Position numbers and translations under genes: made by a program. Shown one piece after another: positions 60,543-64,000 of a stretch of 64,000 bases of DNA. Within the stretch, counting starts at the first letter, position 1; each line of letters opens with the position of its first letter. The notes under the pieces were generated by a model. The model was given only the letters and a program-made list of their open reading frames with translations. It was not told where the DNA came from and ran no database searches. The DNA comes from Siphonodentalium dalli (lineage: Eukaryota > Mollusca > Scaphopoda > Gadilida > Siphonodentaliidae). The stretch lies in the NCBI GenBank assembly GCA_032622095.1, contig CP136067.1:175000556-175064555 (forward strand). The letters run 5' to 3'.

Positions 60543-61233
60543 TTAAATTAATTTTTGAGGCTGGATATTGTCAATCTTTCCTTTTGTCAACAATCGATCT
60601 TTGACAATAGTTGGAGAGATATTACATGTGGACTCCATACTCTTATTTCCGTCGCACGACAAGTGGGGAATATCCTTGACTTTGGCGTTAGGCACACGTG
60701 AATTAGTTTTTGTCTTTCTGCTTACAGGCAGGGTATCTGAGATCGATGTAGATGCTGTGTCTGTTACACTTGAATATGTGGCGTTAACATCACGAGAAAC
60801 ACGTTCCAATTCACATTCTACTTTGAGCTGGGAGTTTTGAATTTTCTTTCTTTTTCGGCACTGCGCTTTCTTTTTCGAACCACTTTCTTTATAGATATCA
60901 CAATTATCTAAATTAATGCTGTTATCTGACTCAGTGCACTGAATTACTGAGTTACTATTCAATTCAGATGGAATAGCAATATCCATATACCTCTCAATGT
61001 TCCCACATTTTTTGTTCAATACATTGTTGTTTCAACTTATGGAGGTAAAGTTTTTTGTACTGAATGATATTATGTTCCAATTTGTTTATGTCACCCTCAA
61101 CTTCAAAAATGGATGTTTCGAGATAAATTGTCTCACATTTGTGAATTTCTTCATCTAGACTATCGTAGTCTGAATCGACTGAGCCATTTACAGACAAGAA
61201 TCCTTCAACTCCAAGTTTCTTCTGATCCATCAT
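60543..61233 (-). CDS. Hypothetical coiled-coil/basic protein, split by a frameshift
   Basis: Two overlapping frames, 61233-60994 (79 codons from ATGATGGATCAG) and 61019-60543 (entered by TTG, so not a start), look like one ~229-codon gene broken at an A6 run (CAAAAAATGTGG, about 61006-61017). The first part is acidic (DSDYDSLDEE), then a heptad-like segment (INKLEHNIIQYKKLYLHKLK). The second part has a lysine/arginine cluster (SKKKAQCRKRKKIQ, a possible nuclear localisation signal) and a serine/threonine-rich tail. Upstream are an E2F-like TTGGCGCGAA (61649-61658) and CCAAT (61443-61447), suggesting a proliferation-linked promoter (inference). Family not recognised. The frameshift could be real or a homopolymer error. 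Confidence 0.4.
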
Positions 61234-61782
61234 CAGATCATGCCTGTTTGAGCGATCCGAAAACGGGTGTCACTTGACACTAACGAAATGTAAACAAAGT
61301 TCGAACTACCTGAACAGCCGGCATTCTCCTTCTCAGTATGCTGCACATCATTCGCCTGTTAGTAACAGCGTTACGTCGAAACTCCATCATCACCAACGGC
61401 TTCAACCGATATTAATTAAGCCATTAGAACTCAAAACCAACACCAATCAGCTGACCAGATGATAAAAGCTATTGATCTCCCACGCGCATAAAAGTCTAGC
61501 GCGGGAATATTGCATCATCAAAAAACGAGCTGCTACTGTTTGCTAAGCGTATTTTTGATGATGAACCCGCTGTTTGCAAACATTACACTGGAGTGATTGG
61601 GCAGGAGAGAAAACCAACACCTGTCAAAAAATGTCAACGAATTTCAAATTGGCGCGAAGTTCAAGGTCACAGTTCCGGTAGCTATGACATATAATTTCCA
61701 GAAGTCTTATTCGATACCGGGGACCGGAACGAAGTGCGGTCGCGGGGCGGGGAATAATTAACTATTATTCTAATAATATATA

Positions 61783-62409
61783 GTAAATTTTCCCCAAAAC
61801 AGTAGTATAATGTAATAACATCCAACTAGAATATCGATTTGTACACATTTGATGTAATATGTCCAACAAAACAGATTAAACCGACTTCGTTCTTGTTCTA
61901 CACTACGGCGGTCATGTTGGACGCCGTCTTGAATTATAGGAAATGCTCAAGGGTGAGAACTCCACACCCACCTTGAAATTGATACACATACCACCCAGAA
62001 TCACAATCCATAGAGAAAATCTTTAACAGGGATTTTGTACTTCACCCATATTGATCCTGGACTAAATGTAGTTCCATGCAGTTGTAATCAAATTTCCACC
62101 CAAATTGTGGGAAGGAGCGAACCAATTTGTTCACCTTTGGTGGGGGAAGGTGTTTGTAACTCAAAGGTTCACCTAAAATGAGAATGGGCCAGTCGAAAAA
62201 TCAAATATTCATGTATGGTTTATTAAATATTCATATAAATCATCACATAGAGTTCTTGATAGTGCAGACCTGTCGTCATTTTTACACGACCTCAATGCCG
62301 CAATTTCTTGTTATCTTGCATATTGTTATGGTGGCTGACAAAATATAACGTCACATATACACCATTCACTAATCTAAATTATCCTTATATATATGACTTG
62401 TTCATCATA
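61783..62409. other. Unit C non-coding stretch before the zinc-finger stub
   Basis: Matches 41090-41718 of unit B closely (CCAAAACAGTAGTATAATG... through TTCATCATACTATTTATCTG). No gene. Confidence 0.55.

Positions 62410-64000
<1,591 letters not shown>

Larger units (their letters stand above)
55658..61782. other. 6.1-kb block unique to unit C, gene-like
   Basis: A and B read AATATGGTGTAAATTTTCC; C reads AATATGG, then 6,125 bp, then GTAAATTTTCC. The ends show no inverted repeat and only a weak ATAATAT similarity, so I cannot name a mechanism. It has fewer recognisable repeats than the rest and holds two candidate genes (57846 + and 61233 -). The stretches 55658-57845 and 58236-60542 show no supported gene. 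Confidence 0.6.

Overview
This window is eukaryotic repeat-rich DNA from an animal, probably a marine invertebrate. Lophotrochozoan or mollusc-like is my best guess, not a determination. It is AT-rich, has no operon-like packing, and is full of transposable elements: non-LTR, Ty3/gypsy, Helitron, and several families with terminal inverted repeats. It also carries C2H2 zinc-finger arrays with TGDKP/TGDRP linkers. No CRISPR array, rRNA or tRNA was recognised.

The dominant structure is one locus present three times head to tail: unit A (about 2205-21723), unit B (about 21724-45775) and unit C (about 45776-62531). Unrelated sequence flanks both sides (1-2204 and 62532-64000). Each unit holds, in order: a ~2.5-3 kb non-coding leader; a dead PHD/endonuclease/reverse-transcriptase LINE on the + strand; a degenerate + strand C2H2 array (9231, 33824, 50892); a non-coding middle with a fixed ~520-bp TTAA-flanked foldback element; and a - strand single-exon C2H2 gene or its remnant (20190-21200, 42083-43147, 62410-62531). 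The - strand genes of A and B have a conserved TATA box about 50 bp before the ATG and are the best candidates for working host genes. In B the array has grown by a 420-bp (five-finger) duplication and is shortened by a frameshift. In C only one finger remains.

The units differ mainly by later insertions, and the other units often show the empty site. Unit A has a complete 3.8-kb Ty3/gypsy element (10367-14174) with 123-bp LTRs identical by eye and target duplication TAACC, two fresh 519-bp TTAA elements, a 1.4-kb CAGGGG-ended element with a mariner-type MITE inside it, and a 97-bp tandem repeat insertion. Unit B has a 6-kb block replacing part of the LINE, a 2,295-bp local tandem duplication, a double-palindrome element, a PIF/Harbinger-type MITE, a short Helitron and a second LINE fragment. 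Unit C has a 6.1-kb block (55658-61782) with two gene-like ORFs that I could not identify.

The most interesting observation is in the Ty3/gypsy element. Its presumed primer-binding site has no tRNA-type TGG; instead 11 nt are perfectly complementary to a stretch inside its own LTR, placed 25 nt after a TATA-like motif. That is the arrangement expected for Tf1-style self-primed reverse transcription. The same element has YVDN instead of YxDD in the reverse-transcriptase active site.
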